A stretch of 29,585 nucleotides of DNA, taken from 12-FULL-44-12b sp964364225 (GTDB lineage: Bacteria; Patescibacteriota; Minisyncoccia; Phycocordibacterales; Zambryskibacteraceae). Each line of letters opens with the position of its first letter. Position 1 is the first letter of the stretch. The position numbers were made by a program, and so were the translations under genes. The stretch is from positions 1-29,585 of the forward strand of contig CAYIKP010000011.1 of the NCBI GenBank assembly GCA_964364225.1, given 5' to 3'. Positions 16,131 to 23,518 of the stretch are shown piece by piece. A model generated the notes under the pieces. The model saw only the letters and a list, made by a program, of their open reading frames with translations. It was not told where the DNA came from and searched no databases.

Positions 16131-17487
16131 CGATAGGGGGCAGGCGATTTTTGAAGTAATAATCGCCATGGCAATTCTTGTAACTTCCTTTACGGGTTTT
16201 GTCACGCTAATTTTTGGAACTCAATCAGCAACAATAGATGCACAAGAGGAGAACAAGGCTATCCAATTAGCAAAAGAAAGCTCAGAAACTTCTTTTGCGT
16301 CTTCTCGTGGGGTTTTTAGTAATTTGGTGGGCACCACAAGCACACAAAATGAATTTTTTTCTAGCACGTCGATAAAAAATATAGACGCTTATACAAAAGA
16401 AATAGAAAATAAAATTACTTGGGAAACAGACCCACTTCGCGATCAAGAAAATAAAATTGTTACCTTGGTTACAGATTGGAAAGCCCTGCAGGCTTTGGGG
16501 GGAGACACAAGTGGCACTCCGCCAGTTGGGAACTGGAATAATCCAAGAACGCTTGGCTCTGTTGATTTGGGTGCTGGAGAAAGCGCCACAGATTTAGATG
16601 TCGTAAGTAAGCTTATATATATGACGGCAATAGCTTCTTCTGAAGCGAAACAAGATTTTTTTGTTATAGATGCTACAGACCCACAGAATCCATTTATAAA
16701 AGGAGCTATTAATACTGGGGTAGGTTTAAATGCAGTGGACGCAATTTCTGGATATGCGTTTGTTGTTGGCAATGATGAACATAAAGAGCTTCAAGTAATA
16801 AATATTAGTAATCCTGCCCAACCATCTAAAGTCGCGAGTCTTGATTTGGATGGAGAATATACAACTACTTCAGTTTTTTATTACAAAAATTTCCTTTTTA
16901 TTGGTAGGGGAACCGGAGCTTCGCAAGAATTGGTTGTGGTGAGTGTTTCAAATCCACTAAATCCTGTCTATGTTGGTGGCCTTTCAGGAATTGGTGGCAA
17001 GGTAAATAAAATTTCTGTTTTGGACGACATTGTGTATACCGCATCAGAAAGTACTTCGCATGGGATGTATGTAATCGACGCAACTAGCCCTTCATTTTTG
17101 CAAACACTCGGTTCGTACAATTCTGGAGGCTCTCAAGCATATTCAGTCTTTCCAGTAAACAGTTCAAAGGTTTATGTTGGTGCGAAAAAAGATTTTTATA
17201 TAACTAATGCAACCAATCCAGCAAGTATTCAGACAGTGGGCTCAAAGGCCATCGTTAGCACCAGTATTAAAATTGTAGATATTTATGTTGCAGAACCATA
17301 TGCCTTTTTTGCAACAGAAGACTCTAATAAAGAATTCCAAGTATTAAATATCTCTAATCCAGCATCACCAACGGTTATTAGCACTTTCAATTTTCCAAAT
17401 TTTGCTAGTGGTATTGATTACGAAAATAACCTTGTTTATGTGTCGGTAAAGAGTAATGACTCCTTAAGAATTATTACTTCCCAATAA
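16108..17487 (+). CDS. Minor pilin fused to an LVIVD-repeat domain
   Basis: The N-terminus has a class III-like signal, G/QAIFEVIIAMAIL with Glu5, followed by a hydrophobic helix, so it should enter a pilus or pseudopilus. After ~100 residues comes a long repeat domain with six LVIVD-type repeats: FFVIDATDPQNP, LQVINISNPAQP, LVVVSVSNPLNP, MYVIDATSPSF, FYITNATNPAS and FQVLNISNPASP. Such repeats are thought to form beta-propeller-like extracellular structures. At 459 residues it is about three times normal pilin size, so it probably sits at the tip, perhaps as an adhesin. The start ATG 16108 overlaps the previous gene; a shorter start near 16123 would need a non-standard codon. Confidence 0.85.
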   Translation: MKEQLIGSDRGQAIFEVIIAMAILVTSFTGFVTLIFGTQSATIDAQEENKAIQLAKESSETSFASSRGVFSNLVGTTSTQNEFFSSTSIKNIDAYTKEIENKITWETDPLRDQENKIVTLVTDWKALQALGGDTSGTPPVGNWNNPRTLGSVDLGAGESATDLDVVSKLIYMTAIASSEAKQDFFVIDATDPQNPFIKGAINTGVGLNAVDAISGYAFVVGNDEHKELQVINISNPAQPSKVASLDLDGEYTTTSVFYYKNFLFIGRGTGASQELVVVSVSNPLNPVYVGGLSGIGGKVNKISVLDDIVYTASESTSHGMYVIDATSPSFLQTLGSYNSGGSQAYSVFPVNSSKVYVGAKKDFYITNATNPASIQTVGSKAIVSTSIKIVDIYVAEPYAFFATEDSNKEFQVLNISNPASPTVISTFNFPNFASGIDYENNLVYVSVKSNDSLRIITSQ

Positions 17488-18005
17488 TGCCTATTTTTTT
17501 AAAACATAATCAAAAGACAAAGGGCTTTACCTTAATTGAAACCGTTATTTATATTGCCCTTTTTACAATAATAATGAGCTTAATTCTGACAGCATTCTTT
17601 CAAATTTTTGGAAGCTATAATCAAAACAAAGGGAGAATTGAAATAGAGGGAGAAGCTAATTTTATAATGCAAAAGATAATTTGGGCAATGTCCGGGGCGC
17701 AAACCATAAATAGCCCCGCTTTAAATGCCACATCTTCAACACTTTCTATAAATAAGTTTAATTACGCCTCAAATCCAATCGTTTTTAGTTTAAGCTCTAG
17801 CACTGCAATGCTCTCTAGGGGAGGTAGCATGGCATTACCAATCTCTAATAATATTGTGAAAATTTCAAAACTAGAGTTTGAACATTTACCAGCCCAAGGT
17901 GATGTCCCAGAGGGAGTGAAAATAACCCTCTCTGTATCTGCTACAACCTCTATGGTGTTGATGGGTTCAACCACCCTTAAAAATATCATTTATTTAAGAA
18001 AATGA
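17487..18005 (+). CDS. Prepilin-like protein (PilW/GspJ-type)
   Basis: 172 residues with the prepilin motif KG/FTLIETVIYIALF (Glu5 present), a hydrophobic helix to about residue 45, and a mature domain with RIEIEGEANFIMQKIIWAMSGA, typical of PilW/GspJ-like minor pilins. The ATG shares one base with the stop of the previous gene, so translation is probably coupled. A short 13-residue leader makes this start convincing. Confidence 0.87.
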   Translation: MPIFLKHNQKTKGFTLIETVIYIALFTIIMSLILTAFFQIFGSYNQNKGRIEIEGEANFIMQKIIWAMSGAQTINSPALNATSSTLSINKFNYASNPIVFSLSSSTAMLSRGGSMALPISNNIVKISKLEFEHLPAQGDVPEGVKITLSVSATTSMVLMGSTTLKNIIYLRK

Positions 18006-18406
18006 GCAGGATTAAATATAAAAATTCAGAATCTGGATATATTGCGTTAATGGCAACTATTATCATTACTGCTGTACTTTCTATAATTACCGTTTCAATA
18101 AGCCAAATGTCATTCCTTAACCGTGCAAATATCTCCGGCACTCATTTAAAAGAAAAAAGCAGGGCACTATCTGAATCTTGCGTGAATGTTGCGCTTTTAA
18201 AACTTGTTCAAAATAAAAATTATGTTGGCAATGAGATTATAAATGTTGCTTCTTCCACTTGTAGCATTATTTCAATAGTTCCATCTGGCCAAAACAAGGT
18301 GATTTCGGCTCAGGGAAAAGTTCAAGGTTTTTATACTAACTACAAAGTGACGGTTACGGCGAGCCCCATATCAATAGTAAGCTTTGAAGAGGTCCAAAAC
18401 TTCTAA
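18002..18406 (+). CDS. PilX-like minor pilin
   Basis: 134 residues. A short polar leader (MSRIKYKNSES) precedes GYIALMATIIITAVLSIITVSI, which resembles PilX-type minor pilins that keep the hydrophobic helix but lack a canonical FTLIE motif and Glu5. SESCVNVALLKLVQNK matches the post-helix region of PilX (RALSxA-like). Linked to the previous gene by an ATGA overlap (18002-18005), so it belongs to the same minor pilin operon. Confidence 0.8.
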   Translation: MSRIKYKNSESGYIALMATIIITAVLSIITVSISQMSFLNRANISGTHLKEKSRALSESCVNVALLKLVQNKNYVGNEIINVASSTCSIISIVPSGQNKVISAQGKVQGFYTNYKVTVTASPISIVSFEEVQNF

Positions 18407-18451
18407 TCTATTGTGTGGATACCATTGCGGGGAGTTTGGTTTCATTCAGGA

Positions 18452-18457
18452 TATAAT
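18452..18457 (+). promoter_or_regulatory. -10 box of the major pilin gene
   Basis: TATAAT in GGATATAATTGG, 37 bases before ATG 18495. No clear -35. It implies a separate transcript for the major pilin with a real 5' leader, unlike the leaderless neighbours. Confidence 0.5.
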
Positions 18458-18494
18458 TGGCGCAGGTCCAAAATTAAGAATTATTAAACAAATT

Positions 18495-18947
18495 ATGAGA
18501 AATTCGAAAGGTTTTACTTTGATTGAGCTCTTGATTGTTATTGGTATTATCGCAATTCTAGCCGCAGTGGTTATTGTTGCCCTTAACCCAGCAAGACAAT
18601 TTGCTCAAGCAAGAAATACTCAGCGTTCTTCAAATGTTAATACTATCCTCAATGCTATCGGCCAAAATATGGCAGATAACAAGGGAGTGTTCACATGTGC
18701 AGGAGGTGCACTTCCTGCGACAACAACAGTCATGGGAAATGGAGCATCACAGTATAACATTGCAGGATGTTTGGTTCCTACATATGTAGCTACAATGCCA
18801 TTTGATCCATCAGCAACGAATGCTCACTATACAAGCAATGCTGATTACGATACTGGATACACCGTTTCAGCGAGCGGTTCAACTGGAAGGGTAACGGTTG
18901 CAGCTCCAACAGCTGAATTGACTCAAATAATCACAGTTACACGATAA
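18495..18947 (+). CDS. pilA: Major type IV pilin (PilA-like)
   Basis: I use ATG 18495 (MRNSKGFTLIELLIVIGII); the longer frame from 18384 overlaps the previous gene and gives an implausible leader. 150 residues: a six-residue basic leader, cleavage at G/FTLIE with Glu5, and a long conserved hydrophobic helix ending ILAAVVIVALNPARQFAQARN, followed by a globular domain with two cysteines (TCAGG and AGCLVP) that may form a disulfide. The typical major pilin body supports this as the main pilus subunit. It has its own TATAAT box and a strong downstream hairpin. Confidence 0.9.
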   Translation: MRNSKGFTLIELLIVIGIIAILAAVVIVALNPARQFAQARNTQRSSNVNTILNAIGQNMADNKGVFTCAGGALPATTTVMGNGASQYNIAGCLVPTYVATMPFDPSATNAHYTSNADYDTGYTVSASGSTGRVTVAAPTAELTQIITVTR

Positions 18948-18970
18948 CTTTGGTTTGTTAGAGAAATGAT

Positions 18971-19004
18971 AAAGGGCGACGACACGGCTGTGTCGTCGCC
19001 CTTT
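18971..19004. terminator. 15-bp perfect hairpin between pilA and the next, convergent gene
   Basis: AAAGGGCGACGACAC pairs with GTGTCGTCGCCCTTT around GGCT. It is GC-rich with short T-tracts on both sides, serving both convergent genes. Its GC content matches the following block rather than the pilus genes. Confidence 0.75.
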
Positions 19005-19019
19005 GCGTTCTGCAATCTT

Positions 19020-19368
19020 TCAGATAGTAAGAGGACCACTTGCCTTCGCTGGGTCTAGCTTCCTTCCGCCCTTTGGGAAAATCGTCGCTACGCCAATGTA
19101 GGGGATTTCGAAGAAGATTCGTCCTCCTCCGATATCTTGAGGGGGAGACATTTCTCTGTTTGCGGATACCAACATGTTCTTGCATACATCCCACTCACTT
19201 CTCCTCGGGCCCATTTGAGCTGTCCATTCCAACTGAAAGACAACACACCTTTTCATTGTGGATCTTTTGGATTGGCCCGCGGTACACGAGGCCTCTCTCT
19301 TGAGTTTCCAAATCACCTCCGATGAGGTTGTCTCGCTTGAGAACTTCACTCCACGTTAGTCTGGGCAT
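19020..19368 (-). pseudogene. Hypothetical gene broken by a frameshift
   Basis: From ATG 19368 one frame reads MPRLTWSEVLKRDNLIGG and continues through VYRGPIQKIHNEKV, then turns to nonsense. The frame one base further on takes over near 19230 with CVVFQLEWTAQMGPRR and continues through GGGRIFFEIPYIGVATIFPKG to a stop at 19020. Joined by a single +1 shift, the two give about 115 residues of plausible protein, whereas the upstream part of the second frame looks like noise. This may be a real decay event, an assembly error or, less likely, programmed shifting. TATATT at 19412-19407 is its probable -10. Codons are GC-richer than in the pilus genes. Family not recognised beyond general similarity to small CPR proteins. 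Confidence 0.6.
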
Positions 19369-19406
19369 AGCCAATTCTCTGGTTAGGGAAAGTGCTACTG
19401 AAGGCA

Positions 19407-19412
19407 AATATA
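19407..19412 (-). promoter_or_regulatory. -10 box of the frameshifted gene
   Basis: On the minus strand TATATT with TTTACT 16 bases upstream. Confidence 0.4.
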
Positions 19413-19440
19413 CAATTTAAACTTGAAAAGTAAAGTATTG

Positions 19441-19605
19441 GCGGAGGCGGAAGGATTCGAAGCTTACAGCTTCAGTACACCTTTTGGCTAAAATTTTCGC
19501 AAGCTCAATTTTAGCTCAAAAGCTTTTCGAATCCAGTCCTCCTGATACAAACAAAACCCCTTTCGGGGTCTGTCTGTATCAGGTGCGGAGGCGGAAGGAT
19601 TCGAA
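19441..19605. repeat. 21-bp direct repeat of the tRNA-Ser 3' end with 123-bp insert
   Basis: Bases 19441-19461 and 19585-19605 are identical over 21 bp; the second copy is the T-loop-to-end part of tRNA-Ser. The insert holds a stem-loop (CTTTTGGCTAAAATT 19481-19495 against 19507-19522, one bulge) and a terminator-like hairpin at 19541-19583. The outer copy is followed, in tRNA sense, by CCA, while the tRNA itself is followed by CAC. This is the pattern left by integration at a tRNA 3' end. Confidence 0.7.
19541..19583 (-). terminator. Terminator hairpin directly after tRNA-Ser
   Basis: In tRNA sense the sequence reads ACCCC GAAA GGGGT followed by TTTGTTTG, inside a longer stem closed by CCTGATACA and TGTATCAGG. 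It begins two bases after the tRNA discriminator. Confidence 0.7.
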
Positions 19606-19672
19606 CCTTCGGACCAGTTTCCCGGTCGACTTCTTAGCAGGAAGCCGCATTCGACCGCTCTGCCACGCCTCC
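19586..19672 (-). tRNA. tRNA-Ser (anticodon GCU)
   Basis: On the minus strand the acceptor GGAGGCG/CGCCTCC closes a class II tRNA with a long variable arm (CGACCGGGAAACTGGTC) and T-arm GAAGG TTCGAAT CCTTC. The anticodon loop CTGCTAA gives GCU, reading AGC/AGU. The discriminator is G, as expected for serine. CCA is not encoded: the next bases are CAC. A leader hairpin-capable sequence (19681-19704) precedes it. Confidence 0.95.
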
Positions 19673-19835
19673 GTGTGAGCGAGGAGTGCGCAGGGCGCTA
19701 CTCCTAGGTGCCCAATTTAACACATTTTCATTTATTGTTTTTATAAATTAAAAAAATTCTTTTTGTTGCAATTTGAGAGAATTTCATTAGAGTGGCTTTC
19801 GGATATAGCCCCACATTAGAACAAGGGAGAAACAA

Positions 19836-20174
19836 ATGCGTTGCAAAACCGTTGTGCTCTGGTGTCTCGTCAATGAGAAGGAGCACACACTTTTGAAAAG
19901 AGGGGGTATAGGTTCCAGAACTTGGGATACCCTCATGGGGACACTCTTTCCGGGAATTACTATCGTCACGATTTCCGAATTCACCCAAGTGATGCATTTG
20001 TGTGTCGTTCCCGCTCTTAAGAAGCGGTATCCGGAGCTGTTGACCACCCCGGCGAAGAAGATCAAGCCAACCGCGATAAAGGAAGTGACGGAGTTCCTTC
20101 CTTCCAAGGGGTATGAGTGGAAGACCAGTCGTGAATGGCGGTCAAAGTTCAAGAAGCTCTTGGCAACTGACTAG
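19836..20174 (+). CDS. Small hypothetical protein (112 aa), GC-richer codons
   Basis: Starts at ATG 19836 behind an SD-like AGGGAG six bases upstream, which is unusual here since most neighbours lack one. The 112-residue basic soluble protein has no motif I recognise. Its C-terminal third (AIKEVTEFLPSKGYEWKTSREWRSKF) is helical and rich in Lys and Trp, which could suit nucleic-acid binding, but that is a guess. Third-position GC is visibly higher than in the pilus genes. A strong terminator follows. It stands alone between tRNA-Ser and the ABC exporter, possibly acquired with them. Confidence 0.7.
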   Translation: MRCKTVVLWCLVNEKEHTLLKRGGIGSRTWDTLMGTLFPGITIVTISEFTQVMHLCVVPALKKRYPELLTTPAKKIKPTAIKEVTEFLPSKGYEWKTSREWRSKFKKLLATD

Positions 20175-20200
20175 GCAACACCACAGAAAAGTAATTATGC

Positions 20201-20241
20201 AGAGCGAGGAAGACGTACGTCTTCCTCGCTCTTTTGTTTTT
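20201..20241 (+). terminator. Strong intrinsic terminator
   Basis: AGAGCGAGGAAGACGT is followed directly by its own reverse complement, then TTTGTTTTTG. The perfect 32-base palindrome closes the 112-aa gene. Confidence 0.85.
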
Positions 20242-20259
20242 GCATTTTTTAAATTTTAT

Positions 20260-20288
20260 AAAAAAAGAGGCACCCTTTAGGATGCCTC
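20260..20288 (-). terminator. Terminator of the ABC exporter gene
   Basis: On the minus strand GAGGCATCC TAAA GGGTGCCTC is followed by seven T, directly after the exporter stop at 20296. Confidence 0.85.
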
Positions 20289-20295
20289 TTGTACT

Positions 20296-22089
20296 TCAAA
20301 CAACAACTTCTTCACTGTGTTGCATGTATTGCAACCATAGTTCCTGAAACTCGGGGCATTTAGCGATGAGTTCTGTCAGATTGCCCGATGCCACAATTCG
20401 CCCGTCTTTAAAGAAATAAATCTGGTCGAATAGTGGCAACAAGTGCAGTCGATGAATCGACGAGACGATGGTCTTCCCCTGAAATTCTTGGAAGATATTC
20501 TCGTACACTTTCATCTCAGTACCTGTGTCCAAGCTCGAGGTCGGCTCATCAAGAAGGATGATGTCCTTATCGTGGCACGCGAGAAGTCCTCGTGCTAGTG
20601 CTAGGCGTTGTTGCTGTCCGCCAGAAAGATTGACCCCCTTTTCTTTGATTGAGGATTCAAACTTTTTTGGCAGACCTTCTACAACGTCAGTAAAACACGC
20701 GATATCGGTATAGTGTCGGACAAACTCGTCGTCGTGATCAGCGCCCAACGTGATGTTCTCACGAATTGAGGTGCTGAAAATTTCCGGATTTTGTGGCACT
20801 AGCGCGATTGCTCGGCTAATTCCGCTGAATCCGTCGCGAATTTCTCGACCGTCCACAAGAAGTTGTAAACTCTTGGGATGATAGAGGTCGCGCATGACTT
20901 TGAGGAGCGTTGTCTTGCCAGAACCACTCTCACCGACGAGAGCAATGCGCTCACCTTTTGAGAATGTGAGCGACACATCCAAAAGATGCATGCTTTCTGT
21001 TTCCAAGTGATACGAGAAATTGAGTCCCCGTATCTCTAGGCGTTGCCAATCTGCGGGCATCACATGGTTTGTGAAGCTTTCCGGCCTGAATTCTTCCGCA
21101 AGCTCCTCAGCGTTCATGAGGCGCGTTTTTTGCACCACCACATCGCTGTACATGCTAGTAAACCGGAAGAAAATCGAGCCCACTTCATCGAGGTACTTGT
21201 TCAAGATGTACACCGTGCCAACCAGAATCCCTTTTGGAGTATTCAGGTGTTGCCAGAAGTACGTTCCCATAACAAGCGCCGTCATGACAGATGTGCACAT
21301 GCTTGTGAGAAACCACTTCGTTTCGCTGAGGACAGTGTTTCGCTTGAACAAAAGAAATGGTTTGTCCACCCTGTTTGAAATTGCGGTGAACACCAGCTTC
21401 TCAACTCGGAGAATAATTACGGTCGCAATGTTCGAAATGGTATCGAACACGTTTTCCGAAATTTGATTCTCAGATTTGTTGAGTTCCTTGTACTGCGGAA
21501 TCATTACGCTGTCGAAGCGTATGGTAATCCATACAGAGATGCACATCATTGTGCCAACAATGTACATCGACGACGGACTAAAGTACGCGAGCATAGCGAA
21601 GCTTCCCACGAGCTGAACAAGTGAGTACACAATCTCAAATGAGTCTCTCGAAAAGTGAAAGAGGGCACCTGAGCCCTTTTCAACTTTGTCGATTGTGTCA
21701 CCCGAGTGGTGTTCTACATGCCACTCCATAGGGAGCGTCATGATGCCTTTCAGAAGATGTTTCCGGTAGTTTGCGCGGGCCTTGAATGCATTAATGACTT
21801 CAAGAACGCGTGCTGGCCCGTGAAAAACCCAGAAAACAAAATCAATCACAAACATGAGGCTTAGGAGTTTCAAAAGAGTTTTGAAGCTCTCTTGTGTAAT
21901 TCCGTTCACCTGAATCACGTTCATAATCTTTGCCCCAATTAGGGGCTGGGTGAAAAGCGTCAGCGATACTGCGATGACGAAACACGTCCAATAAAGGGCA
22001 ACATTTCGCCGGTTTCCTGCAGAGTGATGCCACGTCTTGCCGAACAGATAGAGAAGCGGGTTGCGCCTCTCAGTTTCTTTGTGAGACAT
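20296..22089 (-). CDS. ABC exporter half-transporter (fused membrane and ATPase domains)
   Basis: I start at ATG 22089 (MSHKETERRN), behind a perfect AAGGAG; a longer frame from TTG 22128 would run through that SD. 597 residues: an N-terminal membrane domain (about 25-320) with several hydrophobic helices of the type IV exporter fold, and a C-terminal ATPase with Walker A GESGSGKTT near 385, signature LSGGQQQRLALARG near 487, Walker B IILLDEPTSSLD near 510 and the H-loop SSIHRLHLL. It should work as a homodimer exporting a lipid, peptide or drug; the substrate cannot be read from sequence. Base composition is GC-richer than the flanks, hinting at transfer. A hairpin in its leader may control expression. 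Confidence 0.93.
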   Translation of the reverse strand: MSHKETERRNPLLYLFGKTWHHSAGNRRNVALYWTCFVIAVSLTLFTQPLIGAKIMNVIQVNGITQESFKTLLKLLSLMFVIDFVFWVFHGPARVLEVINAFKARANYRKHLLKGIMTLPMEWHVEHHSGDTIDKVEKGSGALFHFSRDSFEIVYSLVQLVGSFAMLAYFSPSSMYIVGTMMCISVWITIRFDSVMIPQYKELNKSENQISENVFDTISNIATVIILRVEKLVFTAISNRVDKPFLLFKRNTVLSETKWFLTSMCTSVMTALVMGTYFWQHLNTPKGILVGTVYILNKYLDEVGSIFFRFTSMYSDVVVQKTRLMNAEELAEEFRPESFTNHVMPADWQRLEIRGLNFSYHLETESMHLLDVSLTFSKGERIALVGESGSGKTTLLKVMRDLYHPKSLQLLVDGREIRDGFSGISRAIALVPQNPEIFSTSIRENITLGADHDDEFVRHYTDIACFTDVVEGLPKKFESSIKEKGVNLSGGQQQRLALARGLLACHDKDIILLDEPTSSLDTGTEMKVYENIFQEFQGKTIVSSIHRLHLLPLFDQIYFFKDGRIVASGNLTELIAKCPEFQELWLQYMQHSEEVVV

Positions 22090-22127
22090 CCGCCTCTCCT
22101 TGTAAGTTGTTGTTACGTTAAAGAACA

Positions 22128-22154
22128 AAACATCGTGCGCTCGGCACGATGTTT
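22128..22154 (-). promoter_or_regulatory. Terminator-like hairpin in the ABC exporter leader
   Basis: AAACATCGTGC (22154-22144 on the minus strand) pairs perfectly with GCACGATGTTT around five bases, followed by TTGTTCTTT, about 39 bases before the ATG. It looks like an intrinsic terminator inside the leader, suitable for attenuation or conditional read-through. Confidence 0.55.
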
Positions 22155-22195
22155 CAAGAATTCAATTCTACTAGAGATAATTAAATACTTACAAC

Positions 22196-22204
22196 ATCAT
22201 ACCA
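22196..22204 (-). promoter_or_regulatory. Extended -10 promoter of the ABC exporter
   Basis: On the minus strand TGG-TATGAT, giving a leader of about 100 bases that contains the hairpin at 22154-22128. The rest of the gap up to 22350 holds only short hairpins (for example GGTGT/ACACC) and no gene. Confidence 0.45.
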
Positions 22205-22360
22205 GCGGAAAAGCCTTGGTGTGTTTAGAACACCCGCGAAATTACGGGAGTTCCAATGTATATTCGTGCTGGTCATGATTTGTGTCATGGTCAATACATA
22301 ATGCCACAGCCCCCTAAAATAGCAAGCCCACTATTTTTGCTCGCTTTCCAAAAAATATTA

Positions 22361-22376
22361 AAAAGTGGTAGAGTTT
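22361..22376 (+). promoter_or_regulatory. Island promoter, copy 1 (AAAAGTGGTAGAGTTT)
   Basis: Extended -10 TGG-TAGAGT (box 22369-22374) nine bases before ATG 22384. The same 16 bases recur at 23011 and 23922. Confidence 0.6.
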
Positions 22377-22383
22377 TGTGAGT

Positions 22384-22869
22384 ATGGGTAAGTACAACAT
22401 AAAAGACCCTGAGGACTTTGAAAAAGTAAAAGAAGAAGCAGAAAAGTTTTACGCAACAATAGTAGAAGTTTATTGCCCATATTTTGGAGAAAAAATCCCC
22501 TTTAATGCAAAAGGATTAAAACATTTAAAATTTAAATCTGATCAAATAGCACGTCCAATAATTGATCAATATAGTAGACTTAAGCTCATAAAATTTGTTC
22601 CCGAAGTGCTGAAATTATCAAAAACGCTTCAAGGTCTATACGAAATAAAAAGATTTGAAACCCAAAAGATAAATAAAAGATGGGAAAAAGTAATGAAAAT
22701 TGTTATTTACTACGAATTTATAGCAGTTATAAACAATGTTCGTTTAAAAGTGATAATTAAGGAAGTGCGGGGTGGAGAAAAACATTTTTGGAGCGTCGTT
22801 CCATTTTGGGGAATAGATAAAGTAAATCATAAAAGAACACTTCATAGTGGTGACCCTGAAATTGACTAA
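22384..22869 (+). CDS. Possible BECR-fold (PBECR-like) nuclease protein
   Basis: 161 residues from ATG 22384; an in-frame GTG at 22378 lies too near the promoter box. The layout recalls the phage Barnase-EndoU-ColicinE5/D-RelE-like nuclease group: GEKIPFNAKGLKHLKFK with an early His, an Arg-containing helix (ARPIIDQYSRLKLI), a short LYEIKRFE strand, then paired strands KVMKIVIYYEFIAV and RLKVIIKEVRGGEKHFWSVVPFW. If right, it would be an RNase toxin or effector. No adjacent antitoxin is obvious. I rate the family guess below the gene call. Confidence 0.6.
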   Translation: MGKYNIKDPEDFEKVKEEAEKFYATIVEVYCPYFGEKIPFNAKGLKHLKFKSDQIARPIIDQYSRLKLIKFVPEVLKLSKTLQGLYEIKRFETQKINKRWEKVMKIVIYYEFIAVINNVRLKVIIKEVRGGEKHFWSVVPFWGIDKVNHKRTLHSGDPEID

Positions 22870-22870
22870 A

Positions 22871-22904
22871 AACAAAAAATCCACCTTTCGGTGGGTTCTT
22901 TGTT
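22871..22904 (+). terminator. Intrinsic terminator after the PBECR-like gene
   Basis: AACAAAAAATCCACC and GGTGGGTTCTTTGTT pair around TTTC. A second stem (TAGCGCTTGG 22904-22913 with CCAAACGCTA 22950-22959) follows in an otherwise empty gap. Confidence 0.65.
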
Positions 22905-23010
22905 AGCGCTTGGCTACAGCTTGGATAACCGTGACAGGGCCAGGGCCCTCCAAACGCTACATTCAGTATCTACTATTTGTATTAGAAGTCAAATGTTCTG
23001 AAAAACCTCC

Positions 23011-23026
23011 AAAAGTGGTAGAGTTT
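23011..23026 (+). promoter_or_regulatory. Island promoter, copy 2
   Basis: AAAAGTGGTAGAGTTT again; box TAGAGT at 23019-23024, 12 bases before ATG 23037. Confidence 0.6.
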
Positions 23027-23036
23027 GAATAAATAT

Positions 23037-23504
23037 ATGAACAATATAAACAAAGAAGAACTTAAAAAATTTATTAATGAAGCTGGCATGGCTACTTATG
23101 CTTCTGGCGATGAATCAATAAAAGAAAAACAACCTGACGGTTCAACAACAATTAAGTTTGAAAATGGTAATTACAAATATCACGACAATTATTTTGGTGG
23201 CGAACCATATGGAGGAAGGGAAGTTGTTTTTTATAACAATAAACCGATATGGATGATGGTGTATTACGGATTTGTTCATCCAGATGTTAATAACGGAGAA
23301 GTTTATAAGTTTTTAATTGAATCTTTATCAATATCAACTCCTGAAATTCCGTATCGCGGGCCACTTTCACACGAAAACGGTATTTGGAAATATGAAAATA
23401 AAATTTCGGGAGAAGTAGAAAATTTTTCAGGTAAAGAAAAAATTTTAAAAAATGGCGAATGCGTTTATGAAGCGAGTTATATGGGAGGATTTGTAGATCA
23501 ATAA
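23037..23504 (+). CDS. DUF5680-like protein
   Basis: 155 residues from ATG 23037; TTG 23025 overlaps the promoter and is rejected. The sequence follows the DUF5680 pattern as I recall it: FINEAGMATYASGDE near the N-terminus, a GNYKYHDNYFGGEPYGGREV segment with NKPIWMMVYYG, and a C-terminal VYEASYMGGFV. The family's function is unknown; in some bacteria it is fused to helix-turn-helix domains. No signal peptide. It shares its promoter sequence with the genes on either side of the cluster, which suggests joint control. Confidence 0.8.
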   Translation: MNNINKEELKKFINEAGMATYASGDESIKEKQPDGSTTIKFENGNYKYHDNYFGGEPYGGREVVFYNNKPIWMMVYYGFVHPDVNNGEVYKFLIESLSISTPEIPYRGPLSHENGIWKYENKISGEVENFSGKEKILKNGECVYEASYMGGFVDQ

Positions 23505-23518
23505 AATATAACTTAATA

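Noticed and set aside
18384..18494. N-terminal extension of the major pilin
   Set aside because: It would put 37 residues before a classic short pilin leader and overlap the previous gene and the TATAAT box.
20525..21466. Three plus-strand frames inside the ABC exporter
   Set aside because: Antisense shadows favoured by the GC-richer codons; no motifs and no start signals.
22904..22959. Stem-loop between the PBECR-like and DUF5680-like genes as an RNA gene
   Set aside because: Only a ten-pair stem with one imperfect pair and a small inner AGGGCC/GGCCCT hairpin; too little to call an RNA.
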